Below are positions 18,356 to 27,866 of a stretch of DNA of 64,000 bases, in pieces. The translations under genes were made by a program, and so were the position numbers. The first letter of the stretch is position 1; each line of letters starts with the position of its first letter. This stretch comes from Vibrio caribbeanicus ATCC BAA-2122 (lineage in GTDB: Bacteria; Pseudomonadota; Gammaproteobacteria; Enterobacterales; Vibrionaceae). The DNA lies in the NCBI RefSeq assembly GCF_000165125.1, contig NZ_AEIU01000083.1, positions 145,484 through 209,483 of the forward strand, read 5' to 3'. The notes below the pieces were generated by a model. That model searched no databases and was not told where the DNA came from. It saw only the letters and a list, made by a program, of their open reading frames with translations.

Positions 18356-19432
18356 ATGGTTACTTCCTTCTTGCATAGACTATTGGCTTATAAACCTTAT
18401 TTGGTATCAATGTCATTGTTCATTCTTCTGTGTGTATGGATTGGTGTCGGTAATACCAGCGATGATGCAGTTTTAGAGTCTTCTACCGTTCAACCTCCCC
18501 CTCTGGTCAAAGTCTTCATTACACGATTCACTGCTCAATCAACATACAAAGAAATAGAGTTATATGGGCGCTCTGAGGCGCAAAAAAAAGCAACATTGAG
18601 TGCCGAAATTGCAGGTAAAATTAATCAACTCTACGTAAAAAAAGGTGACTGGGTTGAGCTTGGTGAGTTGATAGTGAGTATCGATAAAGGAGATCTTAAA
18701 TCACAACTCAATACGGCAAAAGCGTTACTGAAAGTTAAAGAGAAAGAATATCGAGCGGCTAGAGCATTGCAAAAAAAAGGACTGAGCGGTGAAATTGCAT
18801 TTGCCAATGCGCAAGCACAGTTAATAGAAGCTAACTTTCAGGTCAGCAAAGCAGAACTCGCCTTAAAAAATACCGAGGTAAAAGCCCCATTTTCAGGCTT
18901 TGTGAATGATTTTAGTGTTGAAATCGGTGATTTTGTTGCGCGTGGGGATCCCATCGCTTCATTGGTTGATTTAAGCAAATTAGTCATCATGGCTGATGTT
19001 AATGAAAAGAACATTCATGAAATTGAGCTAGGACAGGTTGCCTTGGTGCGTTTACTTGATGGAAGCGAGAAACAAGGTACGCTGATTTATATTGCTCGAA
19101 CATCGAATCCATCCACAAATACTTTTCCAATCGAGATTGAACTTCCGAATCCAAACCATCTTGTTTCTGCTGGTGTGAGTGCGGAAATAAATTTGCGTTT
19201 GGGTAGAGAAATGGCAATAAAGGTCACGCCTTCAGTGCTCGCACTTAACGAAGCTGGGGATATTGGTATTAAAGTCGTTGAGAGTGATTACGTAAAGTTT
19301 GTTCCCATCCGTTTGTTAAAGGCTGAAAGTGATGGCGTTTGGCTCATGGGAATGGGCGCTTACGCGGACATAATTACCCGTGGTCAGGGCTTTGTACGAG
19401 ATGGCGATCAAGTTATTGCCATTTCGGAGTAG
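18356..19432 (+). CDS. RND efflux periplasmic adaptor (membrane fusion protein)
   Basis: Adaptor linking an RND pump to an outer-membrane channel. Seen: an N-terminal membrane anchor or uncleaved signal (about residues 12-32), a barrel-sandwich/lipoyl half-motif 'TLSAEIAGKINQLYVKKGDW', an alpha-helical hairpin (about 110-165), a second lipoyl half 'EVKAPFSGFVNDFSVEIGDF', and a beta-barrel region. I prefer ATG 18356; an in-frame ATG at 18338 would add six residues and neither has an ideal ribosome site. It lies 11 bases upstream of the pump gene. No outer-membrane TolC-type gene is adjacent, so it probably uses the general TolC. Confidence 0.85.
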   Translation: MVTSFLHRLLAYKPYLVSMSLFILLCVWIGVGNTSDDAVLESSTVQPPPLVKVFITRFTAQSTYKEIELYGRSEAQKKATLSAEIAGKINQLYVKKGDWVELGELIVSIDKGDLKSQLNTAKALLKVKEKEYRAARALQKKGLSGEIAFANAQAQLIEANFQVSKAELALKNTEVKAPFSGFVNDFSVEIGDFVARGDPIASLVDLSKLVIMADVNEKNIHEIELGQVALVRLLDGSEKQGTLIYIARTSNPSTNTFPIEIELPNPNHLVSAGVSAEINLRLGREMAIKVTPSVLALNEAGDIGIKVVESDYVKFVPIRLLKAESDGVWLMGMGAYADIITRGQGFVRDGDQVIAISE

Positions 19433-19443
19433 AGGTAGGGCGT

Positions 19444-22400
19444 ATGTTTTCTCTCATTGATGCCTCTCTCAACCGAGCACGTTCAATGATGGTGATGCTG
19501 GTATTTATCATGATTATGGGCAGCATTATCTACACCATCATACCCAAAGAATCGAGTCCAGATATTACAATTCCGGTTATCTATGTATCTGTTGATCATT
19601 CTGGTATCTCTCCGATGGATGCAGAGCGTCTTATCGTACGGCCATTAGAGCAAGAATTGCGTGCGATAGAGGGAGTCAAAGAAATGACCTCTACAGCAAG
19701 GGAGGGGAACGCTTCAGTTATGCTGGAGTTTGCTGTAGGGGCAAATTTAGACACGGCTCTCATTGATGTGAGAGAAGCTGTAGATCTTGCTAAGCCCAAG
19801 TTGCCAAATGATAGTGATGAGCCTTCGGTTAATGAAGTGACCTTAGCCTCTCAGGAGCCAGTTCTTTCGGTGGTTTTTTACGGTACCGTACCTGAACGTA
19901 CTTTGGTTCAAATAGCGAGGAGCTTTAGAGACAACCTCGAGAGTTATCGGCAAGTTTTATCGGTTGATATTGCCGGAGACAGACAAGATATAGTCGAGAT
20001 ACTTGTCGATCCACTGCTCATGGAGAGCTATCAATTAGATCAGAGTGATATATATCGTTTGATTTCACTGAATAATCGTGTTGTGGCGGCTGGATTTACT
20101 GATAATGGTTTTGGACGTTTTTCGGTCAATGTGCCGTCCGTATTCAACTCGCTTAAGGATATTTTGGAGCTGCCTATAAAAGTTGATGGTAAACAGGTGG
20201 TTACTTTTGGTGATATTGCAGAGGTCAGGCGAGCTTTCCGCGATCCAGATAGCTATGCGAGGTTTAATGGTGAGCAAGCCGTCGTTCTTGACATTAAAAA
20301 GCGTGCTGGAGAAAACATTATAGAAACCGTGGAGCTTGTCAAACAAGAGATAAACAAAGCGAAGTCTCTTTCTTCATGGCCTGAAAATTTAATGATCGAA
20401 TACACTTGGGATCAATCTGAAGATGTCCAAGTCATGCTAAATGATCTGCAAAACAATATCTTATCTGCAATTATTTTGGTGGTGATTGTCATCGTTGCTG
20501 TTTTGGGTGGGCGCACTGCCTTTTTAGTTGGTGTTTCAATCCCAGGCTCATTTCTCACCGGGCTTTTGATGCTTTCCCTATTTGGTTTAACGGTCAATAT
20601 CGTCGTTCTGTTTTCATTTATTATGGCTGTAGGTATGCTTGTTGATGGTGCGATTGTCGTGACTGAATTTGCTGAAAGACGAATGCAAGAAGGGGTACTG
20701 AGAAGTCACGCCTATCGCGATGCGGCGAAGAGAATGGCTTGGCCTATCATAGCCTCGACCGCAACGACATTATCTGCTTTTGCCCCTTTGCTTTTTTGGC
20801 CCGATGTGACGGGGGAGTTTATGAAGTATCTTCCTATCACGCTTATCGCTACCTTAAGTGCTTCTTTGGTTATGGCTCTTTTAGTTATTCCTGTCCTTGG
20901 GAGTTTAATTGGCCAACCACAGCAATTAACAGCGAATCAAAATAGGGCGATGAAATTACTCCATGATGGCAATATGGAGGATCTGACGGGTTGGACACGA
21001 CTCTATTATCGAACTTTAAAATTAGCGATAGCTCACCCAATTAAAATTCTACTGCTAGCAATAGCGGTTACTGTTTTAGTCGGGCTTTCCTATAATAGAG
21101 CTGGTCTTGGGGCTGAATTTTTCCCCGAAGTTGATCCTCCGTTTTTTACTTTAAAAGTACGTGCATATGGGGATCTTTCTCTGGATGAAAAAGATCGAAT
21201 AATGAGGGATATAGAAGCAATTATTGTCGATACCGAATATTTGAGTGGTTTTTATACCAAGACTGGAGGAAAAAATGAAATTGGGCAGATTCAAATTACT
21301 CCGGTTGATTGGCAATATCGAGTGAGTGTTCGCGATATTATTAAAGAACTTAAGAAAAAAACCGATCAATATGCTGGTGTCGAGATAGAATATAAGTTTC
21401 CCAAGGCTGGTCCTCCGAGTAAAAATGATCTGATTATCCAGCTCTCTTCGATGTCCTTTGATGACCTCAATCTCAGTGCTCGCTTAATAAGAGATTGGGC
21501 TTCGAACTATGCCTCTCTCGAACAAATAAACGACAGCGCGCCAAAGCCGGGTATTGACTGGCAAGTTGAGATTCGTCGTGATGATGCTTCTAGGTTTAAT
21601 GCGGACACCACTATGGTGGGGAATACGATTCAATTTATGACCAATGGCCTAAAAATTGGCGGATATTTACCTGATGATGCTTCAGAAGAGGTAGATATTG
21701 TTGTTCGTTATCCCGGAGATAAGCGTGACATAGGACGATTGGAAAAGCTCAGAGTTAAAACAGAGGGCGGTTTAGTCCCAATCATAAACTTTGCAGATAT
21801 CGTTGCTGAACCGAAACAAGGGTCAATCAAACGTGTTAACGGGCAGCGGATTATTAACGTGAGTGCCGATATTAAAGAAGGATATAATCTTGCTTTGGAG
21901 CTACCTAAAATAGAGCGTGCAATTAACCAGCTAAATTTACCTAGGTCAGTTTCGTTTACTCTTCGAGGACAAAACGAGGAACAAAACAACTCATCAGAGT
22001 TTTTAAAGCACGCGTTTATTGTTGCACTTGCTGCCATTGCACTCATTCTTGTCACTCAATTTAATAGTTTTTACCAAGCATTTTTAATTTTAAGTGCGAT
22101 TGTATTTTCGACGGTTGGCGTCTTTATTGGTCTGCTTGTCTTTCAAAAGCCCTTTGGCATTATCATGTCAGGAATTGGCGTCATTGCCTTAGCGGGCATT
22201 GTTGTGAATAATAATATTGTCTTCATCGACACATATAACCATCAGATAAGTCGTGGTTTGAGAAAAAAAGAAGCCATCCTACGCACGGGTATTCAGCGCT
22301 TGAGACCAGTATTGCTGACTACTGTAACCACTATTTTAGGTTTATTACCTATGGTGCTCGAAATGAACATCGACCTTATCCATCAGAAAGTTGAATTTGG

Positions 22401-22539
22401 TGCGCCCAGTACTCAGTGGTGGTCTCAACTTGCCACTTCGGTCGTAGGAGGATTAGCATTTGCGACTCTACTCACTCTAATCCTCACTCCTTGTCTATTA
22501 ATGATTCAACGTGAAAAGACGGTCGAAAAGGACCGATGA
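19444..22539 (+). CDS. RND family multidrug efflux pump, inner-membrane transporter
   Basis: Proton-driven HAE1-type pump, 1031 residues. Seen: first helix at about 12-32, two large periplasmic loops, the long helix bundle after about residue 340, and the proton-relay region 'FSFIMAVGMLVDGAIVV' near residue 400. That motif has Asp-Gly where AcrB has Asp-Asp (D407/D408), a variant found in other members of this superfamily. In the second half, 'GVIALAGIVVNNNIVFIDTY' is the matching helix region. ATG 19444 has AGAGGTAGGG upstream, so an earlier in-frame start that overlaps the adaptor gene is not used. Drug specificity is not predictable. Confidence 0.9.
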   Translation: MFSLIDASLNRARSMMVMLVFIMIMGSIIYTIIPKESSPDITIPVIYVSVDHSGISPMDAERLIVRPLEQELRAIEGVKEMTSTAREGNASVMLEFAVGANLDTALIDVREAVDLAKPKLPNDSDEPSVNEVTLASQEPVLSVVFYGTVPERTLVQIARSFRDNLESYRQVLSVDIAGDRQDIVEILVDPLLMESYQLDQSDIYRLISLNNRVVAAGFTDNGFGRFSVNVPSVFNSLKDILELPIKVDGKQVVTFGDIAEVRRAFRDPDSYARFNGEQAVVLDIKKRAGENIIETVELVKQEINKAKSLSSWPENLMIEYTWDQSEDVQVMLNDLQNNILSAIILVVIVIVAVLGGRTAFLVGVSIPGSFLTGLLMLSLFGLTVNIVVLFSFIMAVGMLVDGAIVVTEFAERRMQEGVLRSHAYRDAAKRMAWPIIASTATTLSAFAPLLFWPDVTGEFMKYLPITLIATLSASLVMALLVIPVLGSLIGQPQQLTANQNRAMKLLHDGNMEDLTGWTRLYYRTLKLAIAHPIKILLLAIAVTVLVGLSYNRAGLGAEFFPEVDPPFFTLKVRAYGDLSLDEKDRIMRDIEAIIVDTEYLSGFYTKTGGKNEIGQIQITPVDWQYRVSVRDIIKELKKKTDQYAGVEIEYKFPKAGPPSKNDLIIQLSSMSFDDLNLSARLIRDWASNYASLEQINDSAPKPGIDWQVEIRRDDASRFNADTTMVGNTIQFMTNGLKIGGYLPDDASEEVDIVVRYPGDKRDIGRLEKLRVKTEGGLVPIINFADIVAEPKQGSIKRVNGQRIINVSADIKEGYNLALELPKIERAINQLNLPRSVSFTLRGQNEEQNNSSEFLKHAFIVALAAIALILVTQFNSFYQAFLILSAIVFSTVGVFIGLLVFQKPFGIIMSGIGVIALAGIVVNNNIVFIDTYNHQISRGLRKKEAILRTGIQRLRPVLLTTVTTILGLLPMVLEMNIDLIHQKVEFGAPSTQWWSQLATSVVGGLAFATLLTLILTPCLLMIQREKTVEKDR

Positions 22540-22557
22540 GCCCTGCTTGAGCAGGGC
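22540..22557. terminator. Hairpin between the convergent RND pump and M23 endopeptidase genes
   Basis: GCCCTGC-TTGA-GCAGGGC, a perfect seven-base stem filling the 23-base gap between two convergent stop codons. It can serve both directions, although neither side has a strong T-run. Confidence 0.6.
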
Positions 22558-22562
22558 ATCAA

Positions 22563-23849
22563 TTAGGGCTTTGCGAGCAATTCACTATAGCGTGATAGCT
22601 TTGCAAGACGAAGCTTGGCGTTTGCTATGTAGGTGGTTTTGGCTTTCCCTGTTAATGACTTCGATTGCGGCAACTTCACCGTTCGCGGGTTTTTGTGCAC
22701 TCCGTGAACTAAAAATTCGTAGTGCAAATGGGGACCTGTTACGCGCCCTGTTCCCCCTAACGTGCCTATAGTCTGACCTTGTTTGACACGCTGCCCCGTT
22801 TTTACCTTACGTCTTTTAAGATGTAAGTATTTGGTTATATATGTATTACTGTGTTTTATAAAAACATAATTACCGTTGAATTGGTTATAGCTTGATTTTA
22901 TAACAAGACCATCACCTGCTGCCCAAATCGGTGTACCGACGGGTGCTGCGTAATCGGTACCTCGGTGAGCTCTCACTTTTCCTGTTACAGGATGGCGTCT
23001 ACTGGGGTTAAAGTTTGAGGATACACGGCGAAAGTCCAAAGGCGAGCGCAGAAACGCTTTTTTCATGGCCCGTCCATTTTCGTCATAATAATTACCAGTG
23101 GCGTCATCAAGAATTGCTTTGAAGGTATCTCCCTGATTGGTAAATATGGCCGCAATGATTTGACCACGGCCAATGACTTCACCTTCAACGATTTTTTCCT
23201 GATAGAGGATTTTAAAGCTATCACCTTTACGAATATCAAGGGCAAAGTCGATGTCCCAGCCAAAAATTCCAGCCAGTTCCATTATTTGATTGGGAGTCAG
23301 ACCAGCACTAACACCTGCATTCCAAAAATTGGATTGAATATTCGCCTCAGCATAATTGAACTGGTAGTTAACTTTCTTCTGTTCAACTCTAGATGTGTAG
23401 CCTGGTGATGACTTTGTTATTAAAAAGGTTTTATAAGGGCTCAGTTGGCGTTTTATCTGTACTAACTCGTGCTGCTCATCAAAACCAAGTTGAAATTTAT
23501 CTCCTGGTTTCACTCTCGTTAATTGCTCTTGTATTTCTTTACTCGTTGACGTTAATTCGTAGAGTAATCTTGATGACAATCCAGCTCTTTGAAATAGAAG
23601 AGCCATACTGTCGCCGGGACCGATTTTATATTCTTCCCAGCTCAAGAAGGAATGAGTTGGTTCATTTTTTTCGATAGATAGCTGCTCACTATTTATTTCT
23701 ATCGGGTAAGCCTGACCTATTTGATACACCGTTTCACTTTGACGCAAATCAATGGGGGCGGGTAGAAATAGACTCGCAATGATGATGACGCTTAATAAAG
23801 TAATAAGAGCTCGATGCATCAGTGGTAATCGAGCGAAAATAGACAGCAT
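22563..23849 (-). CDS. M23-family murein endopeptidase (Shy/MepM type)
   Basis: Zinc D,D-endopeptidase that cuts peptidoglycan crosslinks so new strands can be inserted. Seen: an N-terminal membrane helix (about 12-30), an OapA/LysM-like domain 'EYKIGPGDSMALLFQRAGLS', a linker domain, and the C-terminal M23 domain with zinc ligands in 'HRGTDYAAPVGTPIWAAG' and GPHLHYEF. 428 residues. It is homologous to the V. cholerae Shy endopeptidases; I think it is the one next to tyrS but do not assign a letter. It sits divergent from tyrS. Confidence 0.88.
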   Translation of the reverse strand: MLSIFARLPLMHRALITLLSVIIIASLFLPAPIDLRQSETVYQIGQAYPIEINSEQLSIEKNEPTHSFLSWEEYKIGPGDSMALLFQRAGLSSRLLYELTSTSKEIQEQLTRVKPGDKFQLGFDEQHELVQIKRQLSPYKTFLITKSSPGYTSRVEQKKVNYQFNYAEANIQSNFWNAGVSAGLTPNQIMELAGIFGWDIDFALDIRKGDSFKILYQEKIVEGEVIGRGQIIAAIFTNQGDTFKAILDDATGNYYDENGRAMKKAFLRSPLDFRRVSSNFNPSRRHPVTGKVRAHRGTDYAAPVGTPIWAAGDGLVIKSSYNQFNGNYVFIKHSNTYITKYLHLKRRKVKTGQRVKQGQTIGTLGGTGRVTGPHLHYEFLVHGVHKNPRTVKLPQSKSLTGKAKTTYIANAKLRLAKLSRYSELLAKP

Positions 23850-23978
23850 TTTATGTCCGTTTTTTGAAATTATAGAAAAAAGCTTAGCTGATTAGTCTAA
23901 CTGGTTTCAAAAAACATCGCTATTCAAGTAAGATGTCAAACTAACAAATTTTTGCCAAATCTGTGGGAGTGAACAAGA

Positions 23979-25166
23979 ATGGCGAGCATTGAAGCTGCAC
24001 TAGCCGAGATTAAACGCGGTGTTGAAGAGCTAATTCCAGAAGAAGAGTTGATCGCGAAACTGAAAGAAGGGCGACCTTTACGGATAAAATTAGGTGCGGA
24101 TCCAACAGCGCCTGATATTCATCTCGGACATACAGTGATTTTCAATAAGTTACGCTTGTTCCAAGAATTAGGGCATGAGGTGACGTTCTTAATTGGTGAT
24201 TTCACTGCAATGGTTGGTGACCCGACTGGGAAAAATAGTACCCGCCCTCCGCTGAGTCGGGAAGATGTCCTTAAAAACGCAGAGACATACAAAGAGCAAG
24301 TCTTCAAGATTCTTGATCCTAATAAAACCAAGATTCAGTTTAACTCGGAGTGGCTCTCTGAATTAGGTGCAGAGGGCATGATTCGTCTTGCAGCAAATCA
24401 AACTGTAGCTCGAATGCTTGAGCGTGATGACTTCAAAAAACGCTATTCTGGTGGTCAACCTATTGCTATTCATGAGTTTATGTACCCGCTGCTTCAAGGG
24501 TGGGATTCTGTAGCAATGGAAACGGATGTCGAATTGGGTGGCACAGACCAAAAATTTAATTTGCTTATGGGAAGAGAGCTGCAAAAATCTAATGGACAGA
24601 AGCCGCAGGTTGTATTGATGATGCCGCTCTTAGTTGGCTTAGATGGTGAGAAAAAAATGTCTAAGTCAGCCAATAACTACATTGGTATCAGTGAAGCCCC
24701 AAGCGAAATGTTTGGTAAAATCATGTCAATTTCTGACGACTTAATGTGGGACTACTACGATCTCCTCTCATTTCGTCCGCTTAGCGAAATTGCTGATCTC
24801 AAAGCATCTATCGCTCAAGGTCAAAACCCGCGTGATGTGAAAGTTTTACTAGCAAAAGAAATCATTGCTCGTTTTCATTCAGAAGTTGATGCTGATGCTG
24901 CTGAACAAGAATTTGTTAATCGTTTCGCTAAAAATCAAATTCCTGAAGAAATGCCAGAGTTTAATTTTACGTTAGGAACGCCTGTCAGTAACCTTCTTAA
25001 GGATGCTGGCTTATGTAGTTCGACTTCAGAGGCTATGCGTATGGTAAAACAAGGCGCTGCTAAGATCGATGGTGAGAAAGTAGCGGATGCCAAATTTACT
25101 CCAGAGCAGGGAACGTATGTTTTTCAAGTCGGAAAGCGAAAGTTTGCTCGCCTCACAATAGGCTAG
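23979..25166 (+). CDS. tyrS: Tyrosyl-tRNA synthetase TyrS
   Basis: Charges tRNA-Tyr. Seen: class-I HIGH-type motif HLGH in '[19 protein letters not shown]', KMSKS motif in '[15 protein letters not shown]', and a C-terminal S4 RNA-binding domain ('[18 protein letters not shown]'). 395 residues, the shorter TyrS class. GGGAG precedes ATG 23979. A terminator follows closely. Confidence 0.95.
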   Translation: MASIEAALAEIKRGVEELIPEEELIAKLKEGRPLRIKLGADPTAPDIHLGHTVIFNKLRLFQELGHEVTFLIGDFTAMVGDPTGKNSTRPPLSREDVLKNAETYKEQVFKILDPNKTKIQFNSEWLSELGAEGMIRLAANQTVARMLERDDFKKRYSGGQPIAIHEFMYPLLQGWDSVAMETDVELGGTDQKFNLLMGRELQKSNGQKPQVVLMMPLLVGLDGEKKMSKSANNYIGISEAPSEMFGKIMSISDDLMWDYYDLLSFRPLSEIADLKASIAQGQNPRDVKVLLAKEIIARFHSEVDADAAEQEFVNRFAKNQIPEEMPEFNFTLGTPVSNLLKDAGLCSSTSEAMRMVKQGAAKIDGEKVADAKFTPEQGTYVFQVGKRKFARLTIG

Positions 25167-25172
25167 TCAGAG

Positions 25173-25197
25173 AGCGTCCCAGCGGGGCGCTTTTTAT
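25173..25197 (+). terminator. Intrinsic terminator of tyrS
   Basis: Stem AGCG(T)CCC/GGGCGCT with loop AGCG and a TTTTTATT tail, seven bases after the stop. Confidence 0.8.
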
Positions 25198-25259
25198 TGT
25201 CTATCACTTTTGACACCATTTTGACTTTGCAACTCTCTATTTTTTGCTAGTATCCTCGC

Positions 25260-25276
25260 GCTATCAAATTGATAGC
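25260..25276. promoter_or_regulatory. 17-base palindrome upstream of the mgtE-like operon
   Basis: GCTATCAA-A-TTGATAGC is a perfect eight-base inverted repeat. It begins a few bases after a -10-like TAGTAT at about 25249 and ends 17 bases before the first ATG, which is a typical operator position. The regulator is unknown. Confidence 0.4.
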
Positions 25277-25292
25277 TCATTCGGAGATTTTT

Positions 25293-25527
25293 ATGAACAA
25301 TATCGACCATCCTCCAAGTATCAGGGGGGAAAATTAGATCACTTTGGTATCGTTCATTAATCAGGCTTTACCATTGCGGTAGAGCGTATTTCTCAATTAT
25401 CACATTTTCCCCACACAGTACTGAAGAGTCTGACTCGAACTCAGCCATCGCATTATATTATTGTTAAACCGAATTTGAGTTTGTTGTCGGATGGTCGTTA
25501 CCTTTGCCAATCGGGAGATTCGCCATG
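25293..25527 (+). pseudogene. Decayed small gene overlapping the start of the mgtE-like gene
   Basis: ATG 25293 has GGAG upstream but runs only 14 codons (M-N-N-I-D-H-P-P-S-I-R-G-E-N) to TAG 25335, through a run of six G at 25324-25329. Shifting one frame at the G-run gives K-L-D-H-F-G-I-V-H, a stop (TAA 25358), then an open, protein-like stretch beginning 'SGFTIAVERISQLSHFPHTV' that ends at TGA 25525-25527. This stop overlaps the mgtE-like ATG as ATGA, the usual sign of a coupled upstream gene. So one frameshift and one nonsense codon seem to have broken a gene of roughly 78 codons. I do not recognise its family. The alternative is that the 14-codon frame is a regulatory leader peptide. Confidence 0.5.
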
Positions 25528-26370
25528 ACGGTAATGCAAGAAACAAATATCGATACAGCCACACAGTTTTCCCATCAGGAAATTTGTGCGGCCCACTGCG
25601 CTTTTTTAAAGTACTCACAAGGCCAACAAATCAGATTACTGACGGTAATGCCTCTTGAAGAAGCTGTCGCAATTCTGAAACGTTGCTCTTTAGAAAGTGT
25701 ACAGAATTTAATTAACAAGCTAGATAAAGAAGGGCAAGACAAACTAGCTCGTCATTACGCTCATCAGCTCGGTCTTATTCATTCAGAAGCAGAGAGTGCC
25801 AAAAGTTATTTACAAACATCGGTTTTCAATCATGTGCGGCAGCGAATTGGATGGATTATCGCACTTGCACTGTTAGGTATCGTGTCGGGTTTGATTATTC
25901 ATCAGTACGAAGATACGTTAAGTCAATTGGTGTTATTGGCTATTTATATGCCTGTGATCGCTGCTGCAGGAGGGAATACAGGTAGCCAAGCTGCAACGCT
26001 TGTTGTTCGTGCTCTTGCTACTGGTGAGTTAAAAAAACGTCAGTGGCTTGCTGTGTTCTGGAAGGAAATTCGAGTGGCGATTTTTCTTGGTATTGCCATT
26101 GCGAGCGTGATGTTGGCTAGAGTCATGTTGTTTAGTGATGGTGCTTCAACAGGCGGTTTTGAACTTCATTTGATTGCTCTTGCTATTGCGTTTGCTCTTT
26201 TTATTCAGGTGACAATGTCAACCACACTCGGTGGTTTGCTACCTATCGCAGCCAGAGCTATGAATCTCGATCCTGCAGTACTGGTGAGTCCGGTACTAGC
26301 CTCTATTGTTGATATCTCAGGGATGTGGATCTATTTCACTGTGGTCAATCATGTCTTGGGGATTGCTTGA
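25525..26370 (+). CDS. Short MgtE/SLC41-type magnesium (divalent cation) transporter
   Basis: Inner-membrane divalent-cation channel or transporter of the MgtE integral-domain family. Seen: a soluble N-terminal region (about 1-100), then five hydrophobic segments with the conserved 'MPVIAAAGGNTGSQAATLVV' and 'STTLGGLLPIAARAMNLDPA' motifs that line the MgtE pore. There are no CBS domains, so the Mg-gating module of full-length MgtE (about 450 residues) is missing; the protein has 281 residues. I chose ATG 25525 because GGGAG lies seven bases upstream; a TTG at 25504 is less likely. It overlaps the decayed upstream ORF by three bases and the convergent dacB by 22. Confidence 0.82.
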   Translation: MTVMQETNIDTATQFSHQEICAAHCAFLKYSQGQQIRLLTVMPLEEAVAILKRCSLESVQNLINKLDKEGQDKLARHYAHQLGLIHSEAESAKSYLQTSVFNHVRQRIGWIIALALLGIVSGLIIHQYEDTLSQLVLLAIYMPVIAAAGGNTGSQAATLVVRALATGELKKRQWLAVFWKEIRVAIFLGIAIASVMLARVMLFSDGASTGGFELHLIALAIAFALFIQVTMSTTLGGLLPIAARAMNLDPAVLVSPVLASIVDISGMWIYFTVVNHVLGIA

Positions 26371-27767
26371 CTGAATTTAACCACTTCTTGATAAAACATC
26401 TTTTCGAATTGGATAATGGGAGCAACAGTTTTTTTCTTGTTGCTCTGTTTTATTGGATAATAATCGGTAACAAACTGGATGAAAAGTGTGGTGGGCCGAC
26501 CATCTTTATCGAGACCAAAGCCTGCCATATTATGACTACCATAAAGGGAACCACTTTTGGCTATTATTTGCCCTTTTATCGGCGCTTTACGCATACTCTT
26601 ACGGTACTTTAAGGTCCCGCTTTGACCTGAATATGGCATTAATTTTATTAATCCTAGCTGTTTGTCATTTTGCCAAATGTAACGCAGCACATTTGCCATA
26701 TTCTGTGCACTGAAGCGATTATTACGAGACAATCCTGAGCCATCCGCTAATGGCGTTTGCTCGATATCAATGCCAGCTCTAGAGAATAAGATTTGTTTTA
26801 TCGCTTCAATTCCATTATCAAAGCTTCCGGGTTGGTGATAAAAGTGTGCTCCAAGGGTCTTGGTCAAGTTATCGGCGATAAGATTGTCAGATTTTTTGAG
26901 CATGGCTTCAAGCAACTCATCCAATGAAACAGATTGGTGTACAGCGAGCGTTCTGCCTTGTGTGGAGGGAGTTCCTACTTTTACCTCACCTGAAATCGAT
27001 AATTGTAATTGATTAATAAGACCACTGGTAATACGTTGTGTGTAGAGTGCAGGGTTTTGTACTGCAAACTTAAGTGGTAGTGGTTTTTTTCGTTGAGATA
27101 AACAGCCTTGGAGCTGGTAATGGTTTTCTTGTGATGATGTGAGTTCGAGTTTGCAAAGGGTCGATTCTTGTTCTGTTTTTGACACTGACTTTGCCAGCGT
27201 TGATACATAAATAGGTTGGTGTTCAGGTACATAAACTCTAGTGCTACCGTTTTTTTGGGTATAAATAGAAGCCTGAACACAGTTATTATCTAAGGTAATT
27301 GCGCTTGCTGGCGCGCTGTAGCACACGCCTAAGATATCCCAAGGCCATCCTACAGCTCTGTCATAGCCACTAAAAGCGGTATTGTCTAACCATATATTAT
27401 GGATCTTTTGGTGTTTGGGTATTGATGAAAGGAGCTGCTTCAAATCTTTGTTGGTGAGAGTAGGATCACCACTAAAATGAATGACAAAATCGTTGTTATG
27501 CTGGGTAAGTCGAGTCTTAAATCGAAAGCTCTCTTTAAGTTCCAATTTTGCTGCTAATGCGGTCACCAGTTTTAAGGTACTTGCTGGGGGGAAAAGTTGA
27601 TTCTGGTTTTCTGTATTTTGATAGCGTACTGAATCATTGAGAGATTCAATTAGCGTCGCAGAGCGCGTAGAATTGGGAAGCTTATCAACAAACGTTGATG
27701 CATGTATCGCATGAGCAGTCACTACTGACATTAAAATAGCAGAACATACACAGAGTGAACGCCACAT
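26349..27767 (-). CDS. dacB: D-alanyl-D-alanine carboxypeptidase/endopeptidase PBP4 (DacB)
   Basis: Periplasmic class-C penicillin-binding protein that trims and cleaves peptidoglycan stem peptides. Seen: signal peptide (about 1-23), SxxK in 'FPPASTLKLVTALAA', SxN in 'KKSDNLIADNL' and KSG (KTG-type) in 'IAKSGSLYGSHNMAGF'. The long insert between SxxK and SxN is typical of the S13 family. 472 residues. Its 3' end overlaps the convergent mgtE-like gene. Confidence 0.93.
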   Translation of the reverse strand: MWRSLCVCSAILMSVVTAHAIHASTFVDKLPNSTRSATLIESLNDSVRYQNTENQNQLFPPASTLKLVTALAAKLELKESFRFKTRLTQHNNDFVIHFSGDPTLTNKDLKQLLSSIPKHQKIHNIWLDNTAFSGYDRAVGWPWDILGVCYSAPASAITLDNNCVQASIYTQKNGSTRVYVPEHQPIYVSTLAKSVSKTEQESTLCKLELTSSQENHYQLQGCLSQRKKPLPLKFAVQNPALYTQRITSGLINQLQLSISGEVKVGTPSTQGRTLAVHQSVSLDELLEAMLKKSDNLIADNLTKTLGAHFYHQPGSFDNGIEAIKQILFSRAGIDIEQTPLADGSGLSRNNRFSAQNMANVLRYIWQNDKQLGLIKLMPYSGQSGTLKYRKSMRKAPIKGQIIAKSGSLYGSHNMAGFGLDKDGRPTTLFIQFVTDYYPIKQSNKKKTVAPIIQFEKMFYQEVVKFSQAIPKT

Positions 27768-27810
27768 AAGACAAAATACCGAAAAAATGAATCGCCTCTT
27801 AGTATAACGG

Positions 27811-27843
27811 TTAAAAAAAACGCCTGCTAGAGAGCAGGCGTTT
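27811..27843 (-). terminator. Strong intrinsic terminator of ompU
   Basis: On the minus strand, AAACGCCTGCT/AGCAGGCGTTT with a four-base loop followed by eight T. A strong terminator fits a highly expressed porin gene. Confidence 0.9.
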
Positions 27844-27866
27844 GATTCGATGTTTATCTCGAAAAA

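Noticed and set aside
19339-19443. Upstream in-frame extension of the RND pump starting inside the adaptor gene
   Set aside because: The extension has no membrane-protein character, and a strong ribosome site precedes ATG 19444.
25200-25524. M-box (ykoK) magnesium riboswitch upstream of the mgtE-like gene
   Set aside because: None of the conserved M-box core segments could be found; the sequence is better explained by a decayed ORF.
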